DNA from: Pseudomonadota bacterium
Lineage (GTDB): Bacteria > Pseudomonadota > Alphaproteobacteria > Rhodospirillales > Magnetospirillaceae
Length of the DNA stretch: 64,000 bases
Assembly (NCBI GenBank): GCA_021781575.1
Contig: JAJXWP010000002.1
Span: forward strand, 1-64,000
Reading direction: 5' to 3'
In this document: in pieces, positions 33,191-43,710 of the stretch
Layout of the letters: every line of letters starts with the position of its first letter
Position numbering within the stretch: position 1 is the first letter of the stretch
Translations under genes and position numbers: made by a program
The notes under the pieces: model-generated
Databases searched by the model: none
Seen by the model: only the letters and a program-made list of their open reading frames with translations
What the model was told of the DNA's origin: nothing

Positions 33191-34519
33191 TCAGTCCCGC
33201 CGGACTTCGGTCAGAAAGCCGTTGACCTGGGCCGACAGCCGCTCCGATTGGCGCGACAGCTCGCCGGCGGCCGTCAACACCTCGCGCGCGGCTTGACCGG
33301 ATTCCCCCGCCGCCTGGGTCACCATGGCGATGCTCGATGTCACCTGGCTGGTGCCTTCCGCCGCTTGCTGGACGTTGCGGGCGATTTCCTGAGTCGCGGC
33401 GCCTTGCTCCTCGACCGCGGCGGCGATGGCCGAAGAAATTTCACTCATCTTGCCGATGGTGTTGCCGATGCCCTGGATAGCCGTTACCGCATCCTTGGTG
33501 GCGTTCTGCACCGCGGTGATCTGGGACGAGATCTCGTCGGTGGCCTTGGCCGTCTGATTGGCGAGGTTCTTCACCTCGCCGGCGACCACGGCAAAGCCCT
33601 TGCCGGCGTCGCCGGCCCGCGCCGCCTCGATGGTGGCATTGAGTGCCAGCAGGTTGGTCTGCGAGGCGATGTCGTTGATCAGCTTCACCACCTCGCCGAT
33701 GCGCTGTGCCGCCGTGCTCAAGCCCTGCACCAAGGTGTTGGTGCGCCGGGCCTCGTCCACCGCCGAGCTGGCGATGGTGGTCGATTGCGATACCTGCCGG
33801 CTGATCTCCTGAATCGACGTGGCCAGTTCCTCGGTCGCCGTCGCCACGGTTTCCACATTGGCCGAAGCGTGCTCCGCCGCCGTGGCGACTGAGGTGGCCT
33901 GACGGCTGGTCTGCTCGGCAGTGGCGGCCATGGACTGGGCTGTCGCCTGCAATTCCGTCGCCGCCGACGACACCATGTTGACCATGCCCGAGACCTGGGA
34001 CTCGAATTCGTCGGCCCTGATGTTCAGTGCGCGGGCCTTATGCTTCGTTGCTTCGATATAGACGGAGATGGCCAGGTCCATGTCGAGGAAGACCGCTTGA
34101 TTGATCGCCGCCACGACCTGCGCCAGGCGCTCGGGCTTCTTGCGGTAATGTCGCGTGGCCAGTTGCACCAGCCGGTTCAGGACCAGGCAATAGCCCGCCA
34201 TATACCAGCGCGGCTCAAGACCGATGCGGGCATGGGCCTGTCCGATGCGCGTCACCTGCTGAAAGTACTCTTCGTCATATCGACCGCTGAAGACATTGTT
34301 CAGCCAATGGGCCTTCTGCATGCGCCGGGCATGTTCGATGGAATGTCCGGCGAATACCTTGGCCAAATCCGGCGTACGATTCATGTGCTGGTAGAAGGCC
34401 TCCAGAATGGCATCGATATCGGGAGCCAGCAGAGGTTGGAATTCCCGCAGCGCATTCCGCGTCGCGTCGTCGATGGAAAGAAACCCAAGGCGACCAGCGC
34501 GGTCGAAATCGATGCTCAT
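33191..34519 (-). CDS. Globin-coupled-sensor methyl-accepting chemotaxis protein (HemAT-like)
   Basis: A 442-residue soluble chemoreceptor with no transmembrane segment. Residues ~1-160 form a protoglobin-type sensor: [49 protein letters not shown], then [27 protein letters not shown] with the proximal haem His96. The rest is a long helical signalling domain with the MCP hairpin tip ([48 protein letters not shown]). Start at 34519 follows GGAGGAGAC. By family it senses O2 (or CO/NO) for aerotaxis. No che genes nearby. Confidence 0.93.
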   Translation of the reverse strand: MSIDFDRAGRLGFLSIDDATRNALREFQPLLAPDIDAILEAFYQHMNRTPDLAKVFAGHSIEHARRMQKAHWLNNVFSGRYDEEYFQQVTRIGQAHARIGLEPRWYMAGYCLVLNRLVQLATRHYRKKPERLAQVVAAINQAVFLDMDLAISVYIEATKHKARALNIRADEFESQVSGMVNMVSSAATELQATAQSMAATAEQTSRQATSVATAAEHASANVETVATATEELATSIQEISRQVSQSTTIASSAVDEARRTNTLVQGLSTAAQRIGEVVKLINDIASQTNLLALNATIEAARAGDAGKGFAVVAGEVKNLANQTAKATDEISSQITAVQNATKDAVTAIQGIGNTIGKMSEISSAIAAAVEEQGAATQEIARNVQQAAEGTSQVTSSIAMVTQAAGESGQAAREVLTAAGELSRQSERLSAQVNGFLTEVRRD

Positions 34520-34776
34520 GCCCGTCTCCTCCGGAGGGAAGTCGCCACTATACCAAAGACCTAAGCTCCTCGGCATAGCCGAAAGCGTATTGGGTGGAAT
34601 GTTTCCTGGGGATTAATGTCGGGTCCCTGCAACGCTCGGGCACCCTCCAGGCCTGTTGTCGCTCCGGCGTTTGGTAAGGGCCGACATGGTTTCAGGGTTT
34701 TGCCCTGGTTTCCTGCGGAACGACTGTGTTATAGACTTCGGCTCTGGCCGGGCGACCGGGGGCGGGGGCGCGTCCT

Positions 34777-34861
34777 GCGGGCGTGGTGGAACTGGTAGAC
34801 ACACTGGATTTAGGTTCCAGCGGCGCAAGCCATGGGGGTTCAAATCCCTTCGCCCGCACCA
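34777..34861 (+). tRNA. tRNA-Leu (anticodon TAG)
   Basis: Folds as a class II tRNA with a long variable arm. The acceptor GCGGGCG pairs with CGCCCGC, the discriminator is A and CCA is encoded. The anticodon stem CTGGA/TCCAG has a 7-base loop TTTAGGT (TAG reads CUA and probably other CUN codons). T-arm GGGGTTCAAATCCCT. Confidence 0.95.
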
Positions 34862-34963
34862 CTTTCCAGCCCCGATACCCTTGGCCATGCCTGGAGCCCA
34901 GGCTATGTTGCAAAACCGCCCAAGGCGGTCAATATTGTCGTTTTTCGATTGGCAGAGAATTCA

Positions 34964-36364
34964 ATGCAGGTAACTCAAACCAACGCCGATGGCCTGAAGC
35001 GCGAATTCAAGGTCGTCATTCCCGCCGGACAGCTTGCGACGAAGATGGAGACTCGCCTGGTCGAGGTGGGGCGCAATGTCCGCATTCCGGGCTTCCGTCC
35101 CGGCAAGGTGCCGATGGGCATTCTGCGGAAGAAATATGGCTCCTCGGTGATGGGGGAGGTTCTCGAGTCGGCCGTCAACGACGGCGCCAAGCAGGCGATC
35201 CAGGAGCACCAGTTGCGCCCGGCGCTGCAACCGAAGATCGAGATCACTTCGTTCACCGAAGGCAGCGACCTGGAATTCACCGTCGCGGTGGAAACCCTTC
35301 CCGACGTACCGCTGATGGAGCTGGGCAGCCTGGCTCTGGAAAAGCCGGTGGCGGAAGTCGCCGACTCGGCGGTCGATGAGGCGCTCAACCGCATCGCCAC
35401 CAGCCGCGAGAAGACCGAAGTGGTGGGCGACGGCCACGCGGCGGAGAAGGACGAGGTGGTGGTCATCGACTTCCTCGGCAAGGTCGATGGCGTTGCCTTC
35501 GACGGTGGCAAAGCCGAGGGATATTCCCTGAAGCTCGGGTCGAACACCTTCATTCCCGGTTTCGAGGACCAGTTGGTCGGCACCAAAGCTGGTGACGAGC
35601 GGGTGGTGAAAGTCACCTTCCCCTCCGAGTACGGCAATTCGGACTTGGCCGGCAAGGAAGCCGAGTTCGAGGTCAAGGTGCATGAGGTCCGGAAGGTCGT
35701 GCCGACGGTGGTCGACGACGAACTGGCCAAGGGCCTGGGCCTCGAAGACCTTGAAGCGCTGAAGAAGGCGCTGCGCGAGGAGATCGAGCGTGATTATGCC
35801 GGCCTGTCGCGCGCCCACCTGAAGCGGCGCCTGCTCGACCAGTTGGCGCTGCATCACGAATTCCCCGTTCCGCAGGGCATGGTGGACCTGGAGTTCGACG
35901 CCATTTGGAAGCAGCTGGAAAAAGACAAGACCGAGGGACGCCTCGATCCGGCCGATCAGGGCAAAAGCGACGAAGAGCTGACGGCCGAATACCGGGCCAT
36001 CGCCGATCGCCGGGTCCGCCTGGGCCTGGTGCTGTCGGAAGTGGGCCGCAAGAACAACATCGCCATCACTCAGGAGGACCTGAACCGGGCGGTGATGAAC
36101 GAAGCGCGCCGCTTTCCCGGCCAGGAGCATCTGGTTTTCCAATATTACCAGCGCAACCCCGACGCGATGAACGGCCTGCGCGCACCGATCTTCGAGGAAA
36201 AGGTCATCGATTTCATTCTCGAGCTGGCCAAGGTCTCGGACAAGACGGTGTCGCTGGACGAGCTTCAGCAGGACCCCGACGCCCAGTCCGCTTCGGCGGC
36301 GCCGACCGAGGAAGACAAGCCGAAAAAGAAGGCAGCCAGGAAAAAGAGCTCGGCCGAAGAGTGA
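34964..36364 (+). CDS. tig: Trigger factor
   Basis: A 466-residue ribosome-associated chaperone and peptidyl-prolyl isomerase. Start at 34964 ([18 protein letters not shown]). The ribosome-binding signature [17 protein letters not shown] lies at residues ~44-60; the FKBP-type domain follows ([44 protein letters not shown]), and then the long helical C-domain with the usual [25 protein letters not shown] Lys/Ala-rich tail ([14 protein letters not shown]) is typical of alphaproteobacteria. First gene of the tig-clpP-clpX-lon block. Confidence 0.96.
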   Translation: MQVTQTNADGLKREFKVVIPAGQLATKMETRLVEVGRNVRIPGFRPGKVPMGILRKKYGSSVMGEVLESAVNDGAKQAIQEHQLRPALQPKIEITSFTEGSDLEFTVAVETLPDVPLMELGSLALEKPVAEVADSAVDEALNRIATSREKTEVVGDGHAAEKDEVVVIDFLGKVDGVAFDGGKAEGYSLKLGSNTFIPGFEDQLVGTKAGDERVVKVTFPSEYGNSDLAGKEAEFEVKVHEVRKVVPTVVDDELAKGLGLEDLEALKKALREEIERDYAGLSRAHLKRRLLDQLALHHEFPVPQGMVDLEFDAIWKQLEKDKTEGRLDPADQGKSDEELTAEYRAIADRRVRLGLVLSEVGRKNNIAITQEDLNRAVMNEARRFPGQEHLVFQYYQRNPDAMNGLRAPIFEEKVIDFILELAKVSDKTVSLDELQQDPDAQSASAAPTEEDKPKKKAARKKSSAEE

Positions 36365-36480
36365 CCGTATTCCGCCGGCGCGGGCAGGGTGCCCGCGCCT
36401 GCAAGGAGGCGGGCGCGATGCCCGCCGCCACCGATTTGCCTGTCGGTGTCTGCCGCAGACCTCAAGGACAAGGACGGACG

Positions 36481-37125
36481 ATGAAAGACCGAGACCCAAT
36501 CGATCTCTACATGAACACCTTGGTGCCCATGGTGGTCGAGCAGACCAACCGGGGAGAGCGGTCATACGACATTTATTCACGCCTGCTGAAGGAACGCATC
36601 ATCTTCCTGACCGGTGAAGTCTTCGACCAGGTCTCGTCGCTGATTTGCGCGCAGCTGCTGTTTCTGGAATCGGAAAACCCGACCAAGGATATAGCGTTCT
36701 ACATCAACTCGCCGGGCGGGGTGGTAACCTCCGGGCTGGCGATCTATGACACCATGCAGTATATCCGGCCGCCGGTCTCGACCGTCTGTATCGGTCAGGC
36801 CGCATCCATGGGGTCGCTGCTGTTGGCTGCCGGAGCGGCAGGCAAGCGCTACTCGCTGCCCAACTCCAGGATCATGATTCATCAGCCCTCCGGCGGAGCC
36901 CAGGGGCAGGCCACCGACATCGAGATTCAAGCGCGCGAGATTCTTGCCCTGCGCGCGCGCCTGAACAATATCTATGTCCATCATACCGGCCAGAGCCTCG
37001 ACGTGATCGAGCGCGCGATGGAGCGCGACAAGTACATGACGGCGGCGGAGGCCAAGGAATTCGGGCTGATCGACGATGTGGTGACCAATCGGCCGCCGCA
37101 ATCCGAGTCGACGGCGGCGGCGTGA
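36481..37125 (+). CDS. clpP: ATP-dependent Clp protease proteolytic subunit
   Basis: A 214-residue serine peptidase forming the 14-mer chamber used by ClpX. The start [21 protein letters not shown] is at 36481. Catalytic triad: Ser in [11 protein letters not shown], His in [12 protein letters not shown], Asp in the later segment near residue ~170. Substrate-binding strand [19 protein letters not shown]. In the same cluster as tig upstream and clpX downstream. The 116-base gap after tig contains GC-rich inverted repeats but no T-run. Confidence 0.97.
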   Translation: MKDRDPIDLYMNTLVPMVVEQTNRGERSYDIYSRLLKERIIFLTGEVFDQVSSLICAQLLFLESENPTKDIAFYINSPGGVVTSGLAIYDTMQYIRPPVSTVCIGQAASMGSLLLAAGAAGKRYSLPNSRIMIHQPSGGAQGQATDIEIQAREILALRARLNNIYVHHTGQSLDVIERAMERDKYMTAAEAKEFGLIDDVVTNRPPQSESTAAA

Positions 37126-37277
37126 GCGCTTGTGAAGCGGCGTGCCGGAGGGGCCCATTATGCCTGCGACCGAGGTTGCGGGGAGGGCTTGGTTATGGGC
37201 CACATTTGGCATTGTCTGGCGACGTCGCGACGGTCTAACATGATTTTTCGACAGCCGCGCTACCCTAGGGAGAAGCG

Positions 37278-38543
37278 ATGACCAAGTCCACCAGCGGCGA
37301 CTCCAAAAACACTCTCTACTGCTCGTTCTGCGGAAAGAGCCAGCATGAGGTGCGGAAGCTGATCGCCGGGCCGACGGTATTCATCTGCGATGAATGCGTC
37401 GAGCTGTGCATGGACATCATTCGAGAGGAACACAAAACGCACCTGGTGCGGTCCCGCGATGGTGTGCCGACCCCGCGCGACATTTGTGCCGTGCTCGATG
37501 ACTACGTGATCGGGCAGGAGCATGCCAAGCGCGTGCTTTCCGTCGCCGTGCACAACCACTACAAACGACTGGGGCACGGGGGCAAGAACCCGGATATCGA
37601 GATCGCCAAATCCAACATCCTGCTGGTCGGCCCGACCGGTTGTGGCAAGACGTTGCTGGCGCAGACCTTGGCGCGGATTCTTGACGTGCCGTTCACCATG
37701 GCCGATGCGACGACTCTGACCGAGGCCGGCTATGTCGGCGAGGATGTCGAGAACATCATCCTCAAGCTGCTGCAGGCGGCAGACTACAATGTGGAGCGCG
37801 CCCAGCGAGGCATCGTCTATATCGACGAGGTGGACAAGATCAGCCGTAAGTCCGACAACCCGTCGATTACCCGCGACGTTTCGGGCGAAGGCGTTCAGCA
37901 GGCCTTGCTGAAGATCATGGAGGGGACGGTGGCCTCGGTACCGCCGCAGGGCGGGCGCAAGCACCCTCAGCAGGAGTTCCTGCAGGTCGACACCACCAAC
38001 ATTCTGTTCATCTGCGGCGGCGCGTTCGCCGGTCTGGAGAAGATCATTGGCGCCCGCGGCAAGGGCACATCCATCGGCTTCGGCGCGGACGTGCGCGGCC
38101 CGGACGAGCGGTCGACCGGCGACATCCTGCGCGAGGTCGAGCCAGAGGATTTGCTGAAGTTCGGTCTGATCCCCGAATTCGTTGGGCGTCTTCCGGTCAT
38201 CGCCACTCTCAGCGACCTCGACGAAAGTGCGCTTGTCGATATCCTTTCGAAGCCAAAGAACGCCCTGGTCAAGCAGTACCAGCGCCTGTTCGAGATGGAA
38301 GACGTGCGTTTGACCTTCAGTGAGGATGCACAGAAAACCATCGCCCAGAAGGCCATCCTGAGAAAGACCGGAGCCCGCGGCTTGCGGTCGATCTTGGAAG
38401 GGATTCTGCTTGATACGATGTTCGATCTGCCCGGGCTGGACGGCGTCGAAGAGGTGGTGATCAACGGCGAAGTGGTGGAGGGGCGTGCCAAGCCTCTTTA
38501 TATATACGCGGATCGTCGCGAAGACATCGGGTCCAGTGCATAG
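37278..38543 (+). CDS. clpX: ATP-dependent Clp protease ATP-binding subunit ClpX
   Basis: A 421-residue AAA+ unfoldase. The N-terminal zinc-binding domain is [13 protein letters not shown]...[10 protein letters not shown] (two Cys pairs). Walker A is [12 protein letters not shown] and Walker B is [10 protein letters not shown]; a pore loop [11 protein letters not shown] and IGF loop follow ([10 protein letters not shown]). Sensor and C-terminal regions ([27 protein letters not shown]) are complete. Separated from clpP by 152 bases, so it may have its own promoter. Confidence 0.97.
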   Translation: MTKSTSGDSKNTLYCSFCGKSQHEVRKLIAGPTVFICDECVELCMDIIREEHKTHLVRSRDGVPTPRDICAVLDDYVIGQEHAKRVLSVAVHNHYKRLGHGGKNPDIEIAKSNILLVGPTGCGKTLLAQTLARILDVPFTMADATTLTEAGYVGEDVENIILKLLQAADYNVERAQRGIVYIDEVDKISRKSDNPSITRDVSGEGVQQALLKIMEGTVASVPPQGGRKHPQQEFLQVDTTNILFICGGAFAGLEKIIGARGKGTSIGFGADVRGPDERSTGDILREVEPEDLLKFGLIPEFVGRLPVIATLSDLDESALVDILSKPKNALVKQYQRLFEMEDVRLTFSEDAQKTIAQKAILRKTGARGLRSILEGILLDTMFDLPGLDGVEEVVINGEVVEGRAKPLYIYADRREDIGSSA

Positions 38544-38655
38544 GCTCTGTCTACCCCTTGAACTAAGGGGAGATGGCACCGAAGTCTTAGAGCTGGACAG
38601 AGAAAAAACAGCCGGTCCGGCGTCGTGTCGGGTCGCCCGTCACAAATGAGGTAGC

Positions 38656-41067
38656 ATGGTCGAACTAGCGCGCGGAGACATCTTTCCCGTTCTTCCGCTC
38701 CGTGACATCGTCGTCTTTCCCCATATGATCGTCCCCTTGTTCGTCGGGCGCGAAAAATCGGTGCGCGCCCTCGAGGACGTCATGAAGGAGGACAAGCAGA
38801 TCCTGCTGGTGGCGCAGAAGAATGCGGCACAGGATGACCCGACTCCGGACGATATCTACAAGGTGGGGACCGTCAGCACGGTTCTGCAGTTGCTGAAACT
38901 GCCCGACGGGACGGTCAAGGTTCTGGTCGAGGGCGGGCAGCGGGCCAAGATCAATGGCTTCACCGACAACCAGACGTTCTTCCAGGCCTATGGCGACGTG
39001 ATCGGCGAGAAGCCCGGCGACCTGCAGGAACTCGAAGCCTTGTCTCGGTCGGTGGTCTCGCAGTTCGAGCAGTACATCAAGCTCAACAAGAAGATCCCGC
39101 CCGAGGTCCTGGTGTCGATCAACCAGATCGAGGATCCCGGCAAGCTTGCCGATACGGTGGCGTCGCATCTGCAGCTGAAGATCGCCGAGAAGCAGGAACT
39201 GCTGGAAATCGAAACCATCTCCGAGCGTCTGGAGCGGGTCTATTCCTACATGGAGGCCGAGATCGGCGTCCTGCAGGTGGAGAAGAAGATCCGCAACCGC
39301 GTCAAGCGGCAGATGGAGAAGACCCAGCGGGAGTATTATCTCAACGAGCAGCTCAAGGCCATCCAGAAGGAGTTGGGCGAGAGCGAGGACGGTCGCGACG
39401 AGGCGGCCGAGCTCGAGGAGCGGATCAACAAGACCCACCTGTCGAAGGAGGCCCGCGAAAAGGCCATGGGCGAGCTGAAAAAGCTGCGCAGCATGAGTCC
39501 GATGTCCGCCGAGGCGACGGTGGTGCGCAACTATCTCGACTGGATCCTGTCGATCCCGTGGAAGAAGCGCACCAAGGTCAAGCGGGACATCAAGCTGGCC
39601 GAAGACATCCTGAATGCCGATCACTACGGCCTGGAAAAGGTGAAGGAGCGCATTCTCGAATATCTTGCCGTCCAGCAGCGCACGGTGAAGGTACGAGGGC
39701 CGATTCTGTGCCTGGTCGGGCCGCCGGGCGTCGGCAAGACCTCGCTGGGGCGCTCCATCGCGCGGGCGACGGGGCGGAATTTTATTCGGGTATCCCTGGG
39801 CGGCGTGCGCGACGAGTCGGAGGTTCGCGGCCATCGGCGCACCTATATCGGATCGATGCCGGGCAAAATCATCCAGGGGATGAAAAAGGCCAAGTCGTCC
39901 AATCCACTATTCCTCCTCGACGAGGTGGACAAGCTGGGCGCCGATTGGCGCGGCGATCCGGCATCGGCGCTGCTGGAAGTGTTGGATCCCGAGCAAAACG
40001 TCAGCTTCAACGACCACTACCTGGAGGTCGACTACGACCTGTCGGACGTGATGTTCGTCACCACGGCCAATACCTTGCGCATGCCGCAGCCTCTGCTGGA
40101 CCGCATGGAGATCATCCGCATCTCGGGCTACACCGAGGATGAGAAGGTGGAGATCGCCAAGCGCCATCTGCTCGACAAGCAGACCAAGGCAGCCGGACTG
40201 AAGAAGGGCGAGTGGTCGATCTCGGACGACGCGTTGCGCGATCTGATCCGCTATTACACCCGCGAATCCGGCGTGCGCAACCTTGAGCGCGAAGTGGCCA
40301 ACCTGGCGCGCAAGGCGACCAAGGAAATCCTCAGCAAGGGTGCCGGGGCCAAGGTCGCGGTGACCCGCAAGAACCTTGAGAAATATGCGGGGGTCCGGCG
40401 GTTCCGCTATGGCGAAGCCGAGATGGAGGACCTGATCGGCGTGGTAACCGGCTTGGCTTGGACCGAAGTGGGCGGCGAGTTGCTGTCCATCGAGGCGGTT
40501 TCCATGCCGGGCAAGGGGGTGTTCACTCATACCGGCAAGCTGGGCGACGTGATGCAGGAGTCGGTCCAGGCGGCACGGTCCTATGTGCGGGCCCGCTCGG
40601 TCAACTTCGGCATCAAGCCGCTGGTGTTCGAGAAGCGCGACATCCACGTGCATGTTCCGGAAGGTGCGACGCCGAAGGACGGGCCGTCGGCCGGCGTGGC
40701 CATGTGCACCGCCATCGTCTCGGTGCTGACCGGAATTCCGGTACGCAAGGACGTCGCCATGACCGGCGAGATTACGCTACGCGGGCGGGTGCTGCCGATC
40801 GGCGGCCTCAAGGAGAAGCTACTGGCGGCACTGCGGGGTGGCATCAAGACCGTCCTCATCCCCAAGGACAATGAGAAGGATCTGGCTGACATTCCCGACA
40901 ATGTGAAGCGTCACCTGAGAATTCTTCCGGTTGCGACCGTCGATGAAGTTCTGACCAATGCCCTTACCGGGACACTGGTTCCCATCGCTTGGGAGCCGGA
41001 TCAGGAGCCTGTGGCCGTGCCGAAGGCTGAACCGGTGGAAGGGGAAGTGGGGGTCGTTACCCACTGA
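38656..41067 (+). CDS. lon: ATP-dependent protease Lon (LonA)
   Basis: An 803-residue cytoplasmic AAA+ serine protease. N-terminal substrate-recognition domain ([25 protein letters not shown]); long helical linker with charged coiled-coil ([24 protein letters not shown]); AAA+ domain with Walker [16 protein letters not shown] and Walker [12 protein letters not shown]-terminal protease domain with the catalytic Ser in [18 protein letters not shown] and Lys in [15 protein letters not shown]. It is followed by a strong terminator and hup. Confidence 0.97.
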   Translation: MVELARGDIFPVLPLRDIVVFPHMIVPLFVGREKSVRALEDVMKEDKQILLVAQKNAAQDDPTPDDIYKVGTVSTVLQLLKLPDGTVKVLVEGGQRAKINGFTDNQTFFQAYGDVIGEKPGDLQELEALSRSVVSQFEQYIKLNKKIPPEVLVSINQIEDPGKLADTVASHLQLKIAEKQELLEIETISERLERVYSYMEAEIGVLQVEKKIRNRVKRQMEKTQREYYLNEQLKAIQKELGESEDGRDEAAELEERINKTHLSKEAREKAMGELKKLRSMSPMSAEATVVRNYLDWILSIPWKKRTKVKRDIKLAEDILNADHYGLEKVKERILEYLAVQQRTVKVRGPILCLVGPPGVGKTSLGRSIARATGRNFIRVSLGGVRDESEVRGHRRTYIGSMPGKIIQGMKKAKSSNPLFLLDEVDKLGADWRGDPASALLEVLDPEQNVSFNDHYLEVDYDLSDVMFVTTANTLRMPQPLLDRMEIIRISGYTEDEKVEIAKRHLLDKQTKAAGLKKGEWSISDDALRDLIRYYTRESGVRNLEREVANLARKATKEILSKGAGAKVAVTRKNLEKYAGVRRFRYGEAEMEDLIGVVTGLAWTEVGGELLSIEAVSMPGKGVFTHTGKLGDVMQESVQAARSYVRARSVNFGIKPLVFEKRDIHVHVPEGATPKDGPSAGVAMCTAIVSVLTGIPVRKDVAMTGEITLRGRVLPIGGLKEKLLAALRGGIKTVLIPKDNEKDLADIPDNVKRHLRILPVATVDEVLTNALTGTLVPIAWEPDQEPVAVPKAEPVEGEVGVVTH

Positions 41068-41097
41068 GTCCTGGCCGTTTCGGTCTGCTGAAATGGC

Positions 41098-41136
41098 GAA
41101 GGGTCGCCGCGGAAACGCGGCGGCCCTTCGTTTTTT
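41098..41136 (+). terminator. Rho-independent terminator after lon
   Basis: A 14-bp stem GAAGGGTCGCCGCG/CGCGGCGGCCCTTC (one G-U pair), GAAA tetraloop, then six T. It closes the tig-clpP-clpX-lon block. Confidence 0.93.
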
Positions 41137-41211
41137 ATGCAAAACCCGCAGTGTTCCTCAAAATGATCGCCGATTTGGCGGAAAAGCTTGGAATTGGATC
41201 GCTTCTCCGAT

Positions 41212-41241
41212 TGACGAGTCTCCAATACCCGTTTTAGACTG
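41212..41241 (+). promoter_or_regulatory. Predicted hup promoter TTGACG-N18-TAGACT
   Basis: The -35 matches the consensus at five of six positions and the -10 at four of six. Located about 70 bases upstream of the hup GTG start, downstream of the lon terminator. Confidence 0.5.
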
Positions 41242-41311
41242 TGTTCATCCTTTATGGTAGTTGGCGTATGACTGACTATAACTTGCGGTTTTTACTGAAG
41301 GGGGCCCCGAG

Positions 41312-41584
41312 GTGAATAAGAACGATCTGGTGACAGTGGTGGCGAGCGCCGCAGGTCTTTCCAAGGCTGACGCTGCCAAGGCCGTTGACGGCGTTTTCGC
41401 GGCGATCACCGATGCGCTGAAGAAGGGGGAGGAAGTCCGCTTGGTCGGCTTTGGCACTTTCAATGTCGCCGAGCGCGCCAAGTCCGAGGGGCGGAATCCC
41501 CGGACCGGTCAGAAGATCACCATCCCTGCTTCCAAGCAGCCGAAATTCAAGGCCGGCAAAGGCCTGAAGGACGCCGTCAACTAA
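41312..41584 (+). CDS. hupB: DNA-binding protein HU
   Basis: A 90-residue nucleoid protein. Start GTG at 41312. Classic HU: NKNDLVTVVASAAGLSKADAAKAVDGVF, GFGTFNVAERAKSEGRNPRTGQKI (DNA-intercalating arm with Pro), PASKQPKFKAGKGLKDAVN. Own promoter and terminator predicted, so monocistronic. Position after lon is the usual proteobacterial order. Confidence 0.96.
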   Translation: MNKNDLVTVVASAAGLSKADAAKAVDGVFAAITDALKKGEEVRLVGFGTFNVAERAKSEGRNPRTGQKITIPASKQPKFKAGKGLKDAVN

Positions 41585-41611
41585 GACGGCGTTACGCACA
41601 CAGGATTATCG

Positions 41612-41652
41612 GACAATGCCGGCGGCGCAAGCGGCCGGCATTGTCGTTTTTT
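41612..41652 (+). terminator. Rho-independent terminator after hup
   Basis: A 12-bp perfect stem GACAATGCCGGC/GCCGGCATTGTC with a 10-base loop, followed by six T. Confidence 0.93.
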
Positions 41653-41714
41653 CAGCCATCGGCGTTGCCTTTTCTTCCTGAGGAACGGATACTCCGGGGC
41701 TTACCGGTCCTGCC

Positions 41715-41790
41715 GGGCGGTTAGCTCAGTTGGTAGAGCGCCTCCTTTACACGGAGGATGTCGGGGGTTCGAGTCCCTCACCGCCCACCA
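41715..41790 (+). tRNA. tRNA-Val (anticodon TAC)
   Basis: Complete 76-base cloverleaf with encoded CCA. The acceptor GGGCGGT pairs with ACCGCCC; the D-arm is TAGCTCAGTTGGTAGAGC; anticodon stem CCTCC/GGAGG has loop TTTACAC (TAC); T-arm GGGGGTTCGAGTCCCTC. Confidence 0.96.
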
Positions 41791-41817
41791 CTCCCCACTC
41801 CCCACTCCCCACTCCCC
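41790..41817. repeat. Four tandem copies of ACTCCCC beginning at the tRNA-Val 3' end
   Basis: A perfect 7-base direct repeat that starts at the last base of CCA and fills the gap to the glycine-zipper gene's 3' end. Likely a slippage-prone simple repeat; no function apparent. Confidence 0.8.
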
Positions 41818-41826
41818 ATTCACCGG

Positions 41827-42336
41827 TTACCCGGATGTCGGGCCGCTCACGGCGGCGCCGCTCGGCGGCGGCGGGGGATAGCTCTGGGCTGGAGCACCGG
41901 GAACCTGGTTTCCCTTGGCGTACATGCACTGCATATAGGCGTTGTCGTATTGTTGCTGAACCGACCCCTGCGCCTGGTTTGAGCCATCGGTGCCCACGGC
42001 CGTCCCCAGGAGGCCGCCTCCCGCCGCGCCGACGCCGGCCCCTTGTCCGCCCCCGAGAGCGGCGCCCAAACCGGCGCCGAGGATGGCACCCAGCAATGTC
42101 GAGCCTATGGCCGTGTTATTTGCCGCCTCCGTTTGGCCGCGAACCTGATTTTGGGCGTAGTCCTTGCACAGCGCCTGATCCGCCTGGAACACCTCGAACG
42201 GCTTGTTCGGCGCCGGCATGACCAGCACCGTCGGCCCCAAGGGTTGTGTGGCACAGCCATCGAGCAAGGCCGCCGCAAGGACGGCCGCGGTAAACGAACC
42301 GAGCGAACGGGGCGGCGGACAAGCGGAGCGGGGCAT
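41827..42336 (-). CDS. Glycine-zipper lipoprotein
   Basis: A 169-residue predicted lipoprotein. Start at 42336 (MPRSACPPPRSLG) after AAGGAGACC; signal region with lipobox LDGC (Cys ~29). A polar domain with QADQALCKDYAQNQVRGQTEAANN precedes two Gly/Ala zipper helices (LLGAILGAGLGAALGGGQGAGVGAAGGGLLGTAVG, ~85-120). A Gln-rich segment with YMQCMYAKGNQVP and a Pro-rich tail follow. These domains sit in the outer membrane or periplasm in related proteins; function unknown. Divergent from the CHRD-like gene. Confidence 0.75.
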   Translation of the reverse strand: MPRSACPPPRSLGSFTAAVLAAALLDGCATQPLGPTVLVMPAPNKPFEVFQADQALCKDYAQNQVRGQTEAANNTAIGSTLLGAILGAGLGAALGGGQGAGVGAAGGGLLGTAVGTDGSNQAQGSVQQQYDNAYMQCMYAKGNQVPGAPAQSYPPPPPSGAAVSGPTSG

Positions 42337-42528
42337 GGCGGTCTCCTTGCACAGTGAACGGCTGTCCTTGCTGTTCTGTCCGGTGCCGGCACGAAATTCG
42401 GGCCTGGGGTCGATTATCCGGGGGTGGGGCATCACAAGCGGAGGGCTCCTCCGAAAGCAGCGGCCGCCCAGAACACCCGTCTGCCCGCCCATGTTGTGGT
42501 TACAGCAAATCAAATAAGGAGGCAGGTG

Positions 42529-43407
42529 ATGGCTACCACAAGCACCTATTACGGTTATGGCGGCCCGGCGCCGGCGCCGGCGCCGAGCGCGAGCGCCATG
42601 ACCGGCACCACGGCGGCGACACCGGCGACACCGGCGGCCCCGGCGACGCCCGCCGCAGTGCCGTTACTTCACCCTGCCGCCGCGCCGCCGATCCCGACGG
42701 TTCTTCCCACCGCCGCGGCTCCCTCAGCTCCGGCCGCTTCCGGTTCGCCCGCAGCCCCGCCGGCGGCTGGTGGAGCCGCCAGTGCCTCGCCGACCTATTA
42801 TGAAGCGACGTTGACTCCAGCCAACCATTCGGGAGCCAACGGCATTGCCCTGGTGACTCAGCAGGACAGCATGCTGAACGTGACTGTCGACGCCACCGGC
42901 CTGGTGCCGAACCAGATGCATCCAATGCATATCCACGGTTTCTCCAATGGCCAGCCGTCTGCACTGCCAACTCCCACCAACGACACCGACCATGATGGCT
43001 ACATCAATTTCAACGAGGCGCAGGCGGTGGCCGGCCCGGTGCTCCTCAGCCTGAGCACCAACCCGCAACTGGCGGCCCAGTCCCAGGGCAGTCACCCCGG
43101 GGACGTGTTCCCCACCGCCGACGCCAGCGGCAACCTTGCCTATCACGAGACATTCGATTTCAGCGGCAGCGCACAGGCGCAGGCGGTGCTGAGCGCTGTC
43201 GAGCCGCTGGGCATCCGCCTTGTCGAAATCCACGGAATGACCGTTGCGCCAGGCGCGGTGACGGGGACGGCAGGGGAATCGGCGGGCGGCTATCAGCCAA
43301 GCCTGCCGGCCGCTGGCGGTCTTCTGCACCAGATCCCGGCGACGACGGGAGAGGTGCTGACGCACTTATTGAGTGGAATGCCGCTGGAACATGTCACGCT
43401 CGGCTGA
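42529..43407 (+). CDS. CHRD-like protein with Ala/Pro/Thr-rich linker
   Basis: A 292-residue protein; ATG at 42529 after AAGGAGGCAGGTG. Residues ~15-85 are low-complexity A/P/T. The folded part (~86-250) resembles CHRD domains: YYEATLTPANHSGANGIALVTQ, MLNVTVDATGLVPNQMHPMHIHGFSNG, and an EF-hand-like calcium loop DTDHDGYINFNEAQ. There is a paired-His segment (HPMHIHG). No signal peptide is visible at the N-terminus, which is odd for this class; export by another route or an upstream start is possible. Function unknown. Confidence 0.6.
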   Translation: MATTSTYYGYGGPAPAPAPSASAMTGTTAATPATPAAPATPAAVPLLHPAAAPPIPTVLPTAAAPSAPAASGSPAAPPAAGGAASASPTYYEATLTPANHSGANGIALVTQQDSMLNVTVDATGLVPNQMHPMHIHGFSNGQPSALPTPTNDTDHDGYINFNEAQAVAGPVLLSLSTNPQLAAQSQGSHPGDVFPTADASGNLAYHETFDFSGSAQAQAVLSAVEPLGIRLVEIHGMTVAPGAVTGTAGESAGGYQPSLPAAGGLLHQIPATTGEVLTHLLSGMPLEHVTLG

Positions 43408-43485
43408 GGGTCACTCCGTCGAGGGGAGCCCGCCGTATCACGGGTCGATCGGCGGGCACCCGCGCGCCGTCGTCCATCAAGCCGG

Positions 43486-43710
43486 CTACCGGCCGCTCCG
43501 GCGGTGCACCGGAGTCCTGATGCTGCCGCGCCGTTCCAGCCGGGTTCCGGTCTGCGCTTCCAGCGCCGCCAGCAATGTCGCCAGCTCCGCCGCGCCCAGC
43601 CCCATGTCGAAGGCGATGTTCACCGCTTCGGTGCGCAGCGTGCTCGCCTCATGATCGGGAACCTGGGCCAGGACTTCCTGGACAAGTGCTTCTACCAGTT
43701 GGGTCGTCAT
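43486..43710 (-). CDS. Small hypothetical protein, 74 residues
   Basis: Not recognised. The helical product MTTQLVEALVQEVLAQVPD, then RTEAVNIAFDMGLGAAELATLLAALEAQTG, ends in a short basic tail. Start at 43710 with GAGG upstream; a 13-codon longer start is possible. Amphipathic pattern looks protein-like, but size and lack of homology make this tentative. Confidence 0.45.
   Translation of the reverse strand: MTTQLVEALVQEVLAQVPDHEASTLRTEAVNIAFDMGLGAAELATLLAALEAQTGTRLERRGSIRTPVHRRSGR

Noticed and set aside
34961-36580. 539-codon reverse frame opposite tig
   Set aside because: Antisense to a clear trigger factor gene; no ribosome site and no family resemblance.
38544-38655. Heat-shock sigma-32 promoter or terminator between clpX and lon
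   Set aside because: CCCCTTGAAC is part of a hairpin with AAGGGG. No matching -10 (CCCCAT-type) at proper spacing and no U-run after the stem.
41790-41817. CRISPR-like repeats
   Set aside because: Seven-base units without spacers; no cas genes in the window.
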